Assembly: GCA_003223025.1 (NCBI GenBank)
Contig: QHXR01000001.1
Span: 147,738-211,737, forward strand
Reading direction: 5' to 3'
DNA from: Acidobacteriota bacterium
Lineage (GTDB): Bacteria > Acidobacteriota > Blastocatellia > Pyrinomonadales > Pyrinomonadaceae
Length of the DNA stretch: 64,000 nucleotides
Shown: one piece after another, positions 26,206 through 35,769 of the stretch
Layout: every line of letters begins with the position of its first letter
Numbering within the stretch: the stretch's first letter is position 1
Notes under the pieces: model-generated
Databases searched by the model: none
What the model was told of the DNA's origin: nothing
The model's input: only the letters and a program-made list of their open reading frames with translations
Translations under genes and position numbers: made by a program

Positions 26206-26868
26206 GTGGAAAAAGTAAAAGATACCTTAACCATCGATCGCATCCTGGAAGCGCACGAAGAACGCCGGGATGAGATAAAGCAGCGCTTGTCTGAATTTGA
26301 GAACGTCTGGAAAGACGGCGACGATGATCGGCTCTGGGAAGAGATGGTCTTCTGTTTCTTTACCGGCGGATGCTCGGCGAAGATGGGATTGAGATCGATC
26401 GAAGCCGTACGTCCGTTTCTCGGAGACGGGACACAACCCGAGATCGCGAGCGCTCTTTCCGGCGTTCACCGTTATCCGAACGCCCGGGCCCGATACGTTT
26501 ATGCGTCGCGGAGTTTTCTCAAAGAGCACTGCAATCTCGAGATCCGAAAAAAACTCGAAAGCTTCGATTGCCACCTCGAACGTCGCGATTGGCTCGTGCG
26601 CGAAAAAGGGATCAAGGGCCTCGGTTACAAGGAGGCGAGCCACTTCTTGCGCAACATCGGGCTCAAAGGCTACGCCATCCTCGACAAGCATGTGCTGAAA
26701 TGCCTCGCGGAGTTAAAAATAATCGACTCGCCAAAGCCACCAAACACCCGTTCGAGGTATCTAAGGGTTGAAGATCAGTTAAGAGACCTTACGGAAAGAA
26801 CAAAAATAGACTTTGACGAGATGGATCTGGTGCTCTGGTCGATGAAGACCGGCCAGATTCTGAAGTGA
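26206..26868 (+). CDS. N-glycosylase/DNA lyase (Ogg2-type 8-oxoguanine glycosylase)
   Basis: A 220-residue HhH-GPD DNA repair enzyme of the Ogg2 type, known mainly from archaea and some bacteria; it excises 8-oxoguanine and nicks the abasic site. The helix-hairpin-helix GIKGLGYKEASHFLRNIG is followed by the catalytic strand YAILDKHVLK (family: Lys in the HhH region forms the Schiff base, Asp activates). The start is GTG at 26206 with GAGG 7 nt upstream. It lies just after the perfect 40-bp inverted repeat and 34 bp before the next gene. Confidence 0.88.
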   Translation: MEKVKDTLTIDRILEAHEERRDEIKQRLSEFENVWKDGDDDRLWEEMVFCFFTGGCSAKMGLRSIEAVRPFLGDGTQPEIASALSGVHRYPNARARYVYASRSFLKEHCNLEIRKKLESFDCHLERRDWLVREKGIKGLGYKEASHFLRNIGLKGYAILDKHVLKCLAELKIIDSPKPPNTRSRYLRVEDQLRDLTERTKIDFDEMDLVLWSMKTGQILK

Positions 26869-26902
26869 CTTTAAATACTTCAAGCAGGCAGGAGTTATCC
26901 CT

Positions 26903-28492
26903 ATGCGACTCGCTCTCCTTTGTGCAGCTTTTGTCCGTACTCCTTTCCAAATACGGCGGATCGCCGCATCGAGCTTCGCCCTCCTTGCCATCACTACATC
27001 GGCTTTTGCGATCGGCGACATTCAGCAGGTCGACGGCGACGATTTTAAATCGCTGATCAAGCAAGGCGAGAAACTTGTGCGCCGCGGCCAGTTCGACGAA
27101 GCGGAAAAGATGTACAAGCGCGCGGTCCAGAAAAATCCGAATCATTCCGGAGCTCGTCTCAAGCTCGCGATGGTTTACCTAAAGACGCGGCGCTTGTCGC
27201 AGGCCTACGATCTTTCCTTCGCGATCGCGAAAGACGAACCTTCAAATGCGGAAGCGTTTTCAGTTCTAGGAGCGACGTTGTTGAGCGCCGGAAAGTTTCG
27301 CGAGGCACGGGCGCTTTTCGTGAACGCACTCAAGCTTGATAAAAAGGAGGCTCTCGCGTGGGCCGGTTACGGGATGCTCGATTTTTACGAGAATCGGATT
27401 CTCGACAGTCTTAACAATCTACAGGAAGCGGTTTTCTTCGATCCGGACGAGCCGGATTATTTCTTTGCTCTGGCCCAGGTCTCCGCGCGGGCGGAGCGGT
27501 ATAAGGAAGCGGCTGACGCGTACTACAAATTTCTTTCACTTTCTCGAAATACCGATGACGATCGCCGTGCTCGAATCAAGGGGCTGATCGCGTTCCTCCG
27601 ATTCCTCGGACAGAAGCAGTCGCTTTATACGACCGGTGGCGAAGCGGAGACATCGGTCCCGCTCGACATCGTCGGCAATCGCCCGGTGATCGAGGTGTAT
27701 GTAAACGATCGCCACGATCCACTTCGATTCGTGCTCGATACCGGTTCGGGAATTTCTGTGATCTCCGACAAGACCGCGAAACATCTCGGCATCGAGCCCA
27801 TCACGCGTGGCGGCTACGCAAAAGGCATCGGCGGCAATGGCAAGTTTGAGATCGTTTATGGATTCTTGAAAGAGGTCAACATCGGGCAGGTCGGGATCAA
27901 GAACGTCCCGGTCTACATACGAAAGTTTCACACCGAAGGCGACAACATCGACGGGTATGTCGGACTCTCGCTTATCTCGAAATTTCTGACGACGATCGAT
28001 TACGGCGAGCGCAAGTTTTCTTTGACGAAGAAGGAAGCCGTCCGTTCGGCAACAGTAGACGGTAGCGTTTCACTTCCTCTCCGGTTGACATCGAGTGGAT
28101 TTCTGAGCGGAGAAGTGCAGCTTCAAGGCATCGAAGAACCGTTGAACTTTATCGTCGATACCGGAGCAAGCGTCTCGGTGATCTCCGACGATGTGGCGAG
28201 CAACAACGGGATCAGCTCGTTCGTGAGAAGCGAGAAAATGCGCGTCATCGGCTCAGCCGGCATCACGGACGACGTTCCGTGCTTTCTGCTGCCGCGCGTC
28301 AGTTTCGGAGCTCACTCGCACGAAAGCATTACGGCTATAGCCCTGGATCTCGATACGATAAATGAGGCGTCGGGCTTCGAACAGGCCGGCATACTGGGCG
28401 GAAACTTTCTTCGCAATTACCGGATGACATTCGACTTCAAAAACTCTAAGGTTACTTTCGTGCCTATCAATCAGGAAAGTATCATCCGATGA
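26903..28492 (+). CDS. TPR protein with two retropepsin-like aspartic protease domains
   Basis: A 529-residue secreted protein. A signal peptide (SSFALLAITTSAFA) is followed by tetratricopeptide repeats at about residues 45-210 (FDEAEKMYKRAVQKNPNHSGARLKLA, FREARALFVNALKLDKKEALAWAGYGML). Two retropepsin/clan AA units follow: the first with FVLDTGSGISVI near residue 277, the second with FIVDTGASVSVI near residue 418; each ends in a GxLGxxFL-type strand (GYVGLSLISKF, GILGGNFLRNY). Tandem units could fold as one intramolecular pseudodimer. The substrate is unknown. AGGAG lies 8 nt before the ATG. Its stop overlaps the PIN gene start (ATGA). Confidence 0.88.
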   Translation: MRLALLCAAFVRTPFQIRRIAASSFALLAITTSAFAIGDIQQVDGDDFKSLIKQGEKLVRRGQFDEAEKMYKRAVQKNPNHSGARLKLAMVYLKTRRLSQAYDLSFAIAKDEPSNAEAFSVLGATLLSAGKFREARALFVNALKLDKKEALAWAGYGMLDFYENRILDSLNNLQEAVFFDPDEPDYFFALAQVSARAERYKEAADAYYKFLSLSRNTDDDRRARIKGLIAFLRFLGQKQSLYTTGGEAETSVPLDIVGNRPVIEVYVNDRHDPLRFVLDTGSGISVISDKTAKHLGIEPITRGGYAKGIGGNGKFEIVYGFLKEVNIGQVGIKNVPVYIRKFHTEGDNIDGYVGLSLISKFLTTIDYGERKFSLTKKEAVRSATVDGSVSLPLRLTSSGFLSGEVQLQGIEEPLNFIVDTGASVSVISDDVASNNGISSFVRSEKMRVIGSAGITDDVPCFLLPRVSFGAHSHESITAIALDLDTINEASGFEQAGILGGNFLRNYRMTFDFKNSKVTFVPINQESIIR

Positions 28493-28947
28493 AGCTCAGC
28501 CTCTATCTTGAAACATCGGTCATCGGAGCATACCTCGATGCCAGCGACAGTTTCAGACGCGATCTCACTATCCGCTGGTTCGAACACGAACTTTCCGAAT
28601 ACGAAGCGTGCATCTCGATCCTCGTCGAACGCGAGCTCGAACGCGTCGACGAGCCGCATCGCTCCGGTTACATGAAGATCATCGAACCGCTCGAGCGTCT
28701 CGATTTCGTCGACGAAGCCGCCATCCTCGCCGAAGGATATATCTCGAGAGGCATTTTTCATCGCAAGTACATGGCCGATGCATTCCATGTCGCGCTCGCG
28801 TCGATTCACAAGATCGACTATCTCGTCACCTGGAATTTCGGTCATCTCGCTAATGTCCGTCGCCAGGCCCGCATCAAGCTTTTCAACACCGCCGCCGGAT
28901 TTTTCTCTCCATCGATCATCACACCCGAATTTCTCGTCCACGGCTAA
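28489..28947 (+). CDS. PIN-domain ribonuclease (toxin-like)
   Basis: A 152-residue PIN domain protein. The N-terminal strand LYLETSVIGAYLD carries the first acidic residue, ADAFHVALASIHKIDYLVTWNFGHLAN carries the central and C-terminal acidic and Asn positions of the VapC-like fold. PIN enzymes are Mg-dependent RNases, often toxins. The ATG overlaps the stop of the double-aspartyl-protease gene, an unusual upstream partner. A short downstream frame resembles the small proteins that accompany such PIN genes. Toxin role is inferred. Confidence 0.82.
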   Translation: MKLSLYLETSVIGAYLDASDSFRRDLTIRWFEHELSEYEACISILVERELERVDEPHRSGYMKIIEPLERLDFVDEAAILAEGYISRGIFHRKYMADAFHVALASIHKIDYLVTWNFGHLANVRRQARIKLFNTAAGFFSPSIITPEFLVHG

Positions 28948-28987
28948 TGTTGCCTCTCGCGTCGATTCGCGATTTACTATCTACAAC

Positions 28988-29191
28988 ATGTACCGGCGCC
29001 CAAAATTTTTGGAAGTGCTTCTCGACATACGCAGCGAGATGGCGCACGAAGTCGACTACGACACCGACCTTTTCGCGGAGATGATCCGGAGCGGGCGGCA
29101 CACGAGTCCGACTCGCCCGCATAGTCTGGCGCTCGACGAAGAGCGGCCGTCGGCGGATCGGAAAAAGTCGGGTTCGGCAAAGCCCCGGTAA
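28988..29191 (+). CDS. Small acidic protein, possible PIN partner
   Basis: A 67-residue frame starting MYRRPKFLEVLLDIRSEMAH. The segment LLDIRSEMAHEVDYDTDLFAEMIR resembles short antitoxin-like proteins with an (I/V)R-x-E-x(3-4)-H/D-YD pattern found beside PIN-domain genes; the tail is basic and Ser/Pro-rich. No strong ribosome site is visible. It begins 40 bp after the PIN stop. Order toxin-then-antitoxin is less common. Could also be an unrelated small protein. Confidence 0.5.
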   Translation: MYRRPKFLEVLLDIRSEMAHEVDYDTDLFAEMIRSGRHTSPTRPHSLALDEERPSADRKKSGSAKPR

Positions 29192-29218
29192 GATCGATCT
29201 GACGTCTGTACCCTGCTG

Positions 29219-29797
29219 ATGAAAAGATACCTGCTGTCTTGTTTGGTAATCATTACGGTGATCGCGATAAGCGGCGCGTATTTTTTTCGCAACTACTGGG
29301 AGCATCGATACGACGAGCTGATCACGCGGCAGGCGCGCGTGTACCGGCTCGATGAGCGTCTGGTTTGGAGTTTGATCTACGAAGAAACATGGTTTCGCGA
29401 CAACGCGGTCGGCGACGCGGGCGAGGTTGGTTTGATGCAGGTCACGCCGCTCGTCGCACGCGAATGGGCGAAGGAGACGGGTCTGCGCGAATTCGAGCGG
29501 CAGACGTCTGAGAACGTCGTCGGATTTCTCAGCGATCCCGAGCGAAACATTCAGGTCGGCTGTTGGTATCTCGAAAAGGTGCGCGAAAGTTATCGAGGCG
29601 AGCCGGCCGAAACGGCGATGATGCTCGCTGCCTTTAACGCCGGGCCGAGCCGTGTCGAAGAATGGTCGCGCGGAACCGATGTGACGAAACTCCCCGAATC
29701 GGATTTCGTTTCTCGGATCGCGATCCAGTCTACGAAAAGTTACGTCTCGTCGATCCTTGAACGCTATCGCTCGGACAAAAGCATCCTTACAAAATGA
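29219..29797 (+). CDS. Lytic transglycosylase, SLT domain
   Basis: A 192-residue membrane-anchored lytic transglycosylase that cleaves the peptidoglycan glycan strand. An N-terminal signal anchor (CLVIITVIAISGAYFF) precedes a compact SLT domain: catalytic Glu in SLIYEETWF, then GLMQVTPLVA, VGCWYLEKV and AAFNAGPSRVEEW. Close in size to the short SLT proteins of Gram-negative genomes. Its stop overlaps the start of the amidohydrolase gene (ATGA). Confidence 0.9.
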   Translation: MKRYLLSCLVIITVIAISGAYFFRNYWEHRYDELITRQARVYRLDERLVWSLIYEETWFRDNAVGDAGEVGLMQVTPLVAREWAKETGLREFERQTSENVVGFLSDPERNIQVGCWYLEKVRESYRGEPAETAMMLAAFNAGPSRVEEWSRGTDVTKLPESDFVSRIAIQSTKSYVSSILERYRSDKSILTK

Positions 29798-31071
29798 AGA
29801 TTCTCGCCGCCGATCACGTCCTGCCCGTATCGTCTGAACCGATCGCGAAAGGCGCGGTCGCGATCGACGGCAGCACTATCACCGCCGTCGGAAGTCGCGA
29901 CGATCTGATGCGCCAATTTCCCGAAGCTCGGGTATCAGACTTTGGTTCCGCGGCTATCCTACCGGGATTTGTGAACTGTCATTCACATCTCGAGATCACA
30001 GCGATGCGCGGTGCGCTCGACTCGGTCGAGCATGATTTTCGATCATGGCTTTTGAAACTTAACGAGATCCGCACCGGCTTGACGCCGGACGAGATCGAAG
30101 GATTCGCGATCGTCGGTGCGACCGAAGGCGCTCGGGCCGGCGTTACGTGCTTTGGTGACATCGGCCGCTTCGGCGAACACGGTCTTCGCGCGTTGAAGCA
30201 AGTCGGATTGCGCGGCGTCGTGTTTCAGGAAACGGAATTCTCGCCGGATAATTCAACCGCGGAATCGGATTTCGCAAAACTGCAGAAGAAGTTTGAATCG
30301 TTGCGGGCTGACGAGACCGAGTTGGTCGAAGTCGGATTGTCGCCGCACTCGCCGTACACGGTAAGTCGCCGCTTGTTTGAATTGATCACGGACTTTTGCA
30401 TCGGAGGCAATATCAAGCTGACCGTCCATGCGGCGGAGTCTGCTGATGAGGATGCGCTGGTTCTGCGCGGCGAAGGATTTTTTACTGATTTTTATAAACG
30501 CATGGATCTCGCTTGGGACGTGCCGGGCTGTCCGCCGATCGAGTTTCTTTCGAGGACCGGAGTTCTTCGCGCGAAACCGCTCCTTGCACATTGCGTCACG
30601 GTCTCAGATAGCGATCTCGAATTGATCCGCAGCTCGGGCTCCACCATCGCCCATTGTCCAAAATCGAATGCGAAGTTCGGTCACGGCTTCGCTCCGTTTG
30701 AAAAGTTTCTCGATCTCGGGATCCTGGTTGGATTGGGAAGTGATTCGATGGCGAGCAACAATCTCTGCGACCTGCTCGAAGAATCGAGATTCGCGGTGCT
30801 TGCGGCCCGGAATCGTCCGGATCGAAAAAGATTTATTTCGTCTCATGAAGTGCTCGAAGCGGCGACGCTCGGCGGAGCGAAAGCGCTCGGGTTGGATCAG
30901 AAGATCGGAACCTTGGAAGTCGGGAAGGAAGCCGACATTGCCGTCGTGTCGTTAACATCGGCAGCGCAGACGCCGGTCAATGACGTTGAGAACGCGTTAG
31001 TTTTTTCGTCGAATGCGAGAGCCGTTGTTGCGACGTTCGTTGGCGGCGGAGAAGTTTTTAGATCGAGGTGA
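29794..31071 (+). CDS. Amidohydrolase (aminofutalosine/SAH/cytosine deaminase-like)
   Basis: A 425-residue metal-dependent hydrolase of the COG0402 type. Metal ligands: NCHSHLE, VHAAES, AHCVTVSD and LGSDSMASNN. The motif set fits deaminases acting on purine-like nucleosides such as aminodeoxyfutalosine (menaquinone synthesis), S-adenosylhomocysteine or methylthioadenosine; I cannot choose between them from sequence alone. No signal peptide, so cytosolic. The ATG overlaps the lytic transglycosylase stop. Confidence 0.82.
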   Translation: MKILAADHVLPVSSEPIAKGAVAIDGSTITAVGSRDDLMRQFPEARVSDFGSAAILPGFVNCHSHLEITAMRGALDSVEHDFRSWLLKLNEIRTGLTPDEIEGFAIVGATEGARAGVTCFGDIGRFGEHGLRALKQVGLRGVVFQETEFSPDNSTAESDFAKLQKKFESLRADETELVEVGLSPHSPYTVSRRLFELITDFCIGGNIKLTVHAAESADEDALVLRGEGFFTDFYKRMDLAWDVPGCPPIEFLSRTGVLRAKPLLAHCVTVSDSDLELIRSSGSTIAHCPKSNAKFGHGFAPFEKFLDLGILVGLGSDSMASNNLCDLLEESRFAVLAARNRPDRKRFISSHEVLEAATLGGAKALGLDQKIGTLEVGKEADIAVVSLTSAAQTPVNDVENALVFSSNARAVVATFVGGGEVFRSR

Positions 31072-31115
31072 TTTCCTGACGTCAGATTCGAGTTCGCAGA
31101 AAAAGTATTTTTCTT

Positions 31116-31189
31116 CAGTGGATAGTGAGTAGTTACAAGTTGAAAGTCTCGGAACTGACTATCAACTTACAACTGGTAACTATCCACTG
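31116..31189. repeat. Inverted repeat between convergent genes
   Basis: CAGTGGATAGT...GTTACAAGTTG at 31116-31142 pairs with 31163-31189 with few mismatches around a 20-bp loop. It lies between the amidohydrolase and SCO genes and could serve both as terminator. Confidence 0.85.
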
Positions 31190-31208
31190 AATAAATCCGT
31201 CCGAACTG

Positions 31209-32105
31209 TTAATTGCCGGCCATCGCCGCTTTCATCTCACGCAAAAGATCATTTGGCGTCCATTCATTCCCGGGAAATATTTTCGTTACCTTTCCATCAG
31301 GAGCTATGACGGCGGTGCGGAGCGAATGATTGAGCTGAGTCTTATCGTTCTCGTTGACCTCGTAACGCAATCCGAAAAAGTCCGCGACCGCTCGAACTTC
31401 TTTGTCGCTTCCGACGGCTAACTGCCAAACGGAGAAGTCCGGCTTCGCATCTTTTCCGAGATAACCGAGACCGTACGACTTTAGCTTCTCAGGCGTGTCG
31501 CGTTCGGGATCGAACGAAATGCTGAGCAGGCGAAACTTGTCTTTCACATCGGGCTCGGCCATGATACGGTTCGCCGCATCGCTAAAGCTTGTCGACATCT
31601 TGATGCAGTAATCGGGCAGCGGACACTGCGCGTAGATGAATGTGATCGCGAGGACCTTGCCACGAAAATCCTTCGTCGAAATTCGTTTGCCGTCCTGGTT
31701 CGTGAGCTGAAAGTCGGGAATCTCTTTTCCGATCTGCGCGAATCGTTCGTCGATCGGCGGAGCCGCTTGCCCTGGTTTGGCGCTCGCGACGATGCCGATC
31801 TTCTCAAGCCAGTACGGGTCTTTCGCTGAGTTGTCGACGACCAATTCGGCACGGATCTCGGAACCTGGCGCCAAGTCATCCCAAACCCAGTCTTCGTGGA
31901 TCGGAAACTCCATCGTCATCGCATCCATGAAACCTTCGACGGCGTCGTGATCGATCTTCGCCGTCTTCTTCTCGCGATTCACCGAGACGACCTTTCCTTT
32001 AAAACTGTAACGCTTCGCATCGCTGCCCGCGGCGCTGTTCGCCGTGGGTTTCTGACATGCGGTGAAAAAAACTGTGAACAGAATCAATGTTAGATAAATG
32101 CGCAT
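31209..32105 (-). CDS. SCO1/SenC-family lipoprotein with N-terminal CusF-like copper domain
   Basis: A 298-residue lipoprotein (lipobox FFTAC). Residues about 30-110 resemble the copper-binding CusF/YdeI-type small domain (KGKVVSVN, KIDHDAVEGFMDAMTMEFPI, PGSEIRAELVV), and residues about 130-295 are a thioredoxin-fold SCO domain involved in copper delivery to cytochrome oxidase. The cysteine pair is CPLPDYC, C-x5-C rather than the usual C-x3-C, and the distal His is in LNHSLRTAVI. The start at 32105 excludes the reading frame's upstream part, which is translated repeat. Confidence 0.87.
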   Translation of the reverse strand: MRIYLTLILFTVFFTACQKPTANSAAGSDAKRYSFKGKVVSVNREKKTAKIDHDAVEGFMDAMTMEFPIHEDWVWDDLAPGSEIRAELVVDNSAKDPYWLEKIGIVASAKPGQAAPPIDERFAQIGKEIPDFQLTNQDGKRISTKDFRGKVLAITFIYAQCPLPDYCIKMSTSFSDAANRIMAEPDVKDKFRLLSISFDPERDTPEKLKSYGLGYLGKDAKPDFSVWQLAVGSDKEVRAVADFFGLRYEVNENDKTQLNHSLRTAVIAPDGKVTKIFPGNEWTPNDLLREMKAAMAGN

Positions 32106-32117
32106 ATACTTACGGAG

Positions 32118-32276
32118 TTTCTCGTCTCTAGTTTCTAGTTTCGTGCTTCTGTTTCTAGTTTTTACTTGGGTGGATTCCGTGTCTTCCGTGTGTTGGTGAT
32201 TTTGAGATCTTAGCCAACGACGTACTGCGGCGAGTCCACGGAACAAGAAACCAGAAACTAGAAACTAGAAACTGAC
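32118..32276. repeat. Inverted repeat of iterated TTTCTAG words
   Basis: GTTTCTAGTTTCGTGCTTCTG... at about 32130-32163 pairs with AGAAACTAGAAACTAGAAAC at 32246-32275. The inner part holds TTCCGTGTCTTCCGTGTG and CCACGGAAC words as at 10509 and 43030. The right arm runs into the 3' end of the Slt gene. Confidence 0.85.
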
Positions 32277-34614
32277 CGCCGTTTCAGATTCTCGTCGTAC
32301 AACATTTGGTACATACGAAAATTCGACATCACTCGATAAACGTAATCTTTCGATTGCGCGAACGCGATCTCGGATACATATCGCTCGGGCTGAGCGGACT
32401 TGGAACGACTCAGCCATCGCTGCATGTTGTCCTCGCCGCCGTTGTAACTTGCCGCGACGGCCGGCGGTTGGTTCGGGAAAAGCTTGAAAAGATTCTCGAC
32501 GTAATGCGCTCCGAATAAGATCGATGTCGACGGATCATACAGATCATCCTGTCGAAAATTTTCGCGCCCGAGCTCCGCGGCGATGCGGGACGAGGTCGTC
32601 GAGATAAACTGCATCAGGCCCCGTGCCGCAGCATACGATTTCACATCGGCGCGGAACCGCGATTCCTGTCGCATGAGCGAAAGCAGAAATCGAGGATCGA
32701 CGTTTCGTTGCGGAGCATGTTTGATCAGATCTTCCCAATACGGAGCCGGATACAAAAGATCGAGAACGTCCGCGGGGATGAGATCGATCTGATAATCGGC
32801 CGGCAGTTTCCACGCCGACTCGATAAACGCCGATCCGCGATTCGCCATATCGCCCAGTGTGTAAAACGTTGCGATCGTGTAGTCGAGATCCGCTTTCGCG
32901 GACGTTGCACTTGCAGGAGACGATGATCGATTGCGATCGATCTCCGGAGCGGCCTCGTCATAAAGTCCGAGAAACAAAAGTTCGTCGGCGACCGCTCGCG
33001 GGCGTGCCGGTGCCCTTTCTTGTTTCACCTCGACCGGCTCTTGCCGTCCGAGTTTCACCAACTTAAATTTCGGAAGGGCCGATGAGTAAGCGGGAATCGC
33101 GGCGTACGTGCTGCGAAGTGATCCGAGAAGCTTTGTCCTTTCGTCGGCGAGATCAGTAAGACGCAGGACCGCTTGTAAATTTCGCCTTGCCGCATCCGGT
33201 TCCGACGGTCGTGCCTGCTTTAGAGATTCCGCCTTCGCGGTGATGAACTGTGCGGAGCTCTTGTTACTCGCGAGAAGCTTCAGCCTTTCGGTAGCGAGCC
33301 AACCGTAATACTCGTTCCTCCCATCGGGGATCGAAAGATATACATCGACGGCTTCGGCGTACCGGCGAAGCTGCTCGAGTACGAAGCCGTGCAGAAATCT
33401 GACTTCAGAGATGTTCGTTCCACCAGGCGTGTTCGCACCGCCGAGATCGCTGTACTTTTCTAATCGCTCGAGCGTGAGCAAAGCGTCCGGCCAGTTTGTA
33501 CGAGCAAGATAGATCCGGGCTTCCGCGAAAGTTGCGAGGGCTTCGGGTTGCTTTCCGCGGAATTTATCGCGGATCGTTCCACACCATTTTATCGCCGCGG
33601 TTTCTTCGCGCTCGTCGCGAAGAACATCGACAAGATTCAAATACGCCCGATCAAGACGACTGCCTTCGGGATATTTATCGATATAAAGTTTGTAACGAGC
33701 TCCGGCTTCGTGATGCTTGCCGACTCTTGCATACGCAGAGGCAGTTTGAAGCAAAGTTTCTTCTGCGATCTGATGTTCCGGGAATTGCTCGAGAACGCGT
33801 TCGAACCATTTGAGAGCTTCGGCGAAATCACCTTGCTGCACGTATCCGCGTCCGGTTTGAAAGATCGCGTCCGGTGCGAGACCGCTCGACGGATAGTCTT
33901 TTAAAATCGCCGCGTAGTGCGTTCGAGCACGTTCGAAATCGCGATTGAACTGATAGATCGACGCTCGTCTGAGATGCTCATAATCGGACAACTGCGACGC
34001 CGACTCAGGAGAATCGAGCCTGTCCAGAGCAAGTGCGCCGGCCAAAGCGAAATCGTCGGGTTGAGCCGGATTCGAAAGACTATTCGTGAGCGATGTGAAG
34101 AGCTCTTTTGCCTTCGCCGTGTTTCCGGAGCGAAGATAGGTATCCGCCAGAAATGCTTGAAGTTCGCGAGTCGTTTGCTCGGCGGCGCGTATCGAAGGTT
34201 GCGACGGAGGAGCGGGCATATGTTCGACCTGCCGGATCGCGAGATCGAAACTTCCGCTATCGAACCAACTCTGCGCCATGCGCCGGGCGGCCGGATAAAG
34301 CAATATGCTGTCCGGCGAAAATGAGATCAGCTCTTGAAGGTGAACTCGCTTCGATTCACGACGCTTTGATATGCTGCCATCGCGACGGCCGAGTCGCCCG
34401 TTCGCTCCGCGATACGAGCGCGCAAATAATCGTAATTGTTGGCAGCGAATCCGGCAGGATCTTTTGATTCGAGATCGCGAAGGTCGCTCGCGACTACGAG
34501 GTAACTTCGTTCGGCCAGAGCCGCCCGAATCCGCGCGTGAGATTCGCTCGATACCTGGGCGGATATCGCGTGGAAAGAAAATATGAGGACTAGAAGAAAC
34601 GCGAACCTCTGCAT
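32258..34614 (-). pseudogene. slt: Slt70-like lytic transglycosylase, frameshifted
   Basis: Soluble lytic transglycosylases cleave glycan strands and combine a long helical superhelix with a C-terminal SLT domain. The N-terminal frame (34614-34327) has a signal peptide (FAFLLVLIFSFHAISAQ) and TPR-like helices and stops after NRSEFTFKS. The next frame continues without an ATG (EL-ISFSPDSILLYP..., first possible start TTG 34303) through many TPR-like helices (LAPDAIFQTGRGYVQQGDFAEALKWFERVL) to the catalytic SLT block LMRQESRFR, ARGLMQF and ASYNGGEDNM. A single -1 slip near 34330 restores one protein of about 785 residues. Either a recent frameshift or a sequencing error. Confidence 0.82.
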
Positions 34615-34643
34615 CACCGAGATTCTAACGCGTTTCCATTTAA

Positions 34644-34673
34644 AGAAAAAAAGAGAAGCCCGAAGACTTCTCC
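34644..34673 (-). terminator. Rho-independent terminator after the repeat-protein gene
   Basis: On the minus strand GAGAAG, loop TCTTCGGG, CTTCTC followed by a run of seven T. It separates the gene at 34698 from the Slt-like gene. Confidence 0.85.
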
Positions 34674-34697
34674 AAAACGTCGTGCATCGACTCAACT

Positions 34698-35657
34698 CTA
34701 GGATACTGCGACTACACTTGAGCGGACGACACCGGAGTTGACCGGGACATCAGCCGCTTGTCCAAAATTAAAAGTTCGGAGACGCGGTCGCGAACTGTCT
34801 GAGACGTACCACGTTCCGCCACGATAAACCCCAAAGTCGGTAACACCATCGCCGTCGTAATCGGCGGGAACCGCGACATCGTCATTGAAGCCAAATGTAA
34901 ACTGATCGGTCTCGCCCGTCGAGCTGTCGAGCACGAACCACACGCCGCTTCGATAGACCGCGATGTCCGCTTTCTTGTCGCCCGTGTAATCGGCCGGGAC
35001 GAGCGTGTCGAGTCCGGCCAGGCCGAATGTTTTGATGGATGTCTTACCGGTCGAGCTTTCGCGAATGTACCAGCGATTTTCAGACGGGCGAAAGACCGCG
35101 AAATCCGCTATGCGGTCGCCGTCGTAATCCGCCTGGACGGGGACGTCGCCCGTCTTGCCCCATCGAAATTTGATCGCGTTGTTTTGATCGTATCCGTTCG
35201 ATGATCGAGCGATGCACCACTCACCGGTTTCAGAATTCCACAAACCAAGATCGGTCTCGCCGTCGTTATCGTAGTCGGCGGGCACGGGAACAAATGCTGT
35301 CGTGCGCGTCGCCGCCATTCCCCATCGAACAAGCAGTACGCTGTCGTCCGCGCTCTGGTGGATATACCAAACTCCGTTCTCTGGACGCCAGACTGCGAAA
35401 TCCGTGCGGCCGTCGTTGTCGTAATCGGCGGGCACCAGCACATCCGTCCCGCGACCCCACTGAAATTCAGCGTTGTCACCTTTCGATGATCCGCTAAGCC
35501 AGGTCGAGGTCGACGGGCGAAATACCGCGAAGTCCGCTTTTCCGTCCCGATCAAAATCGGCTGCCGGTGCCGAGGCGGCGATCGTCAGCAAAACTGCGAC
35601 TGCTAGAATCGATCTTGAGATCATTCGAAACATTTCTGTCGAGGTATTGAATTTCAT
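34698..35657 (-). CDS. Secreted protein of six FG-GAP/VCBS-like repeats
   Basis: A 319-residue protein with a signal peptide (ILAVAVLLTIAASAPA) and six repeats of about 45-50 residues, each starting D(F/Y)DxDGxxDxAVxRP followed by WY(I/V)-type strands and a FGxxxDxxVPA link. The Asp-rich loops resemble calcium-binding FG-GAP/VCBS propeller blades. The same repeat type forms the C-terminus of the M36 protease at 62067. Likely a secreted or surface beta-propeller without a catalytic domain; partner unknown. It has its own terminator. Confidence 0.85.
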   Translation of the reverse strand: MKFNTSTEMFRMISRSILAVAVLLTIAASAPAADFDRDGKADFAVFRPSTSTWLSGSSKGDNAEFQWGRGTDVLVPADYDNDGRTDFAVWRPENGVWYIHQSADDSVLLVRWGMAATRTTAFVPVPADYDNDGETDLGLWNSETGEWCIARSSNGYDQNNAIKFRWGKTGDVPVQADYDGDRIADFAVFRPSENRWYIRESSTGKTSIKTFGLAGLDTLVPADYTGDKKADIAVYRSGVWFVLDSSTGETDQFTFGFNDDVAVPADYDGDGVTDFGVYRGGTWYVSDSSRPRLRTFNFGQAADVPVNSGVVRSSVVAVS

Positions 35658-35769
35658 TGGGTCAGCCTTTACGACGGTTAAAGTTTAGGTCTTTTGCGGT
35701 TCCGTTCTTTGTAACTGCCCTACAAAACTGACAATCTAAGGGGTGTTCCTGTAAAATTTCAAAATTCCT

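Noticed and set aside
26903-28492. Retroviral or retroelement origin for the DTG protease domains
   Set aside because: The protein has a bacterial signal peptide, TPRs and two domains; no reverse transcriptase or integrase is near.
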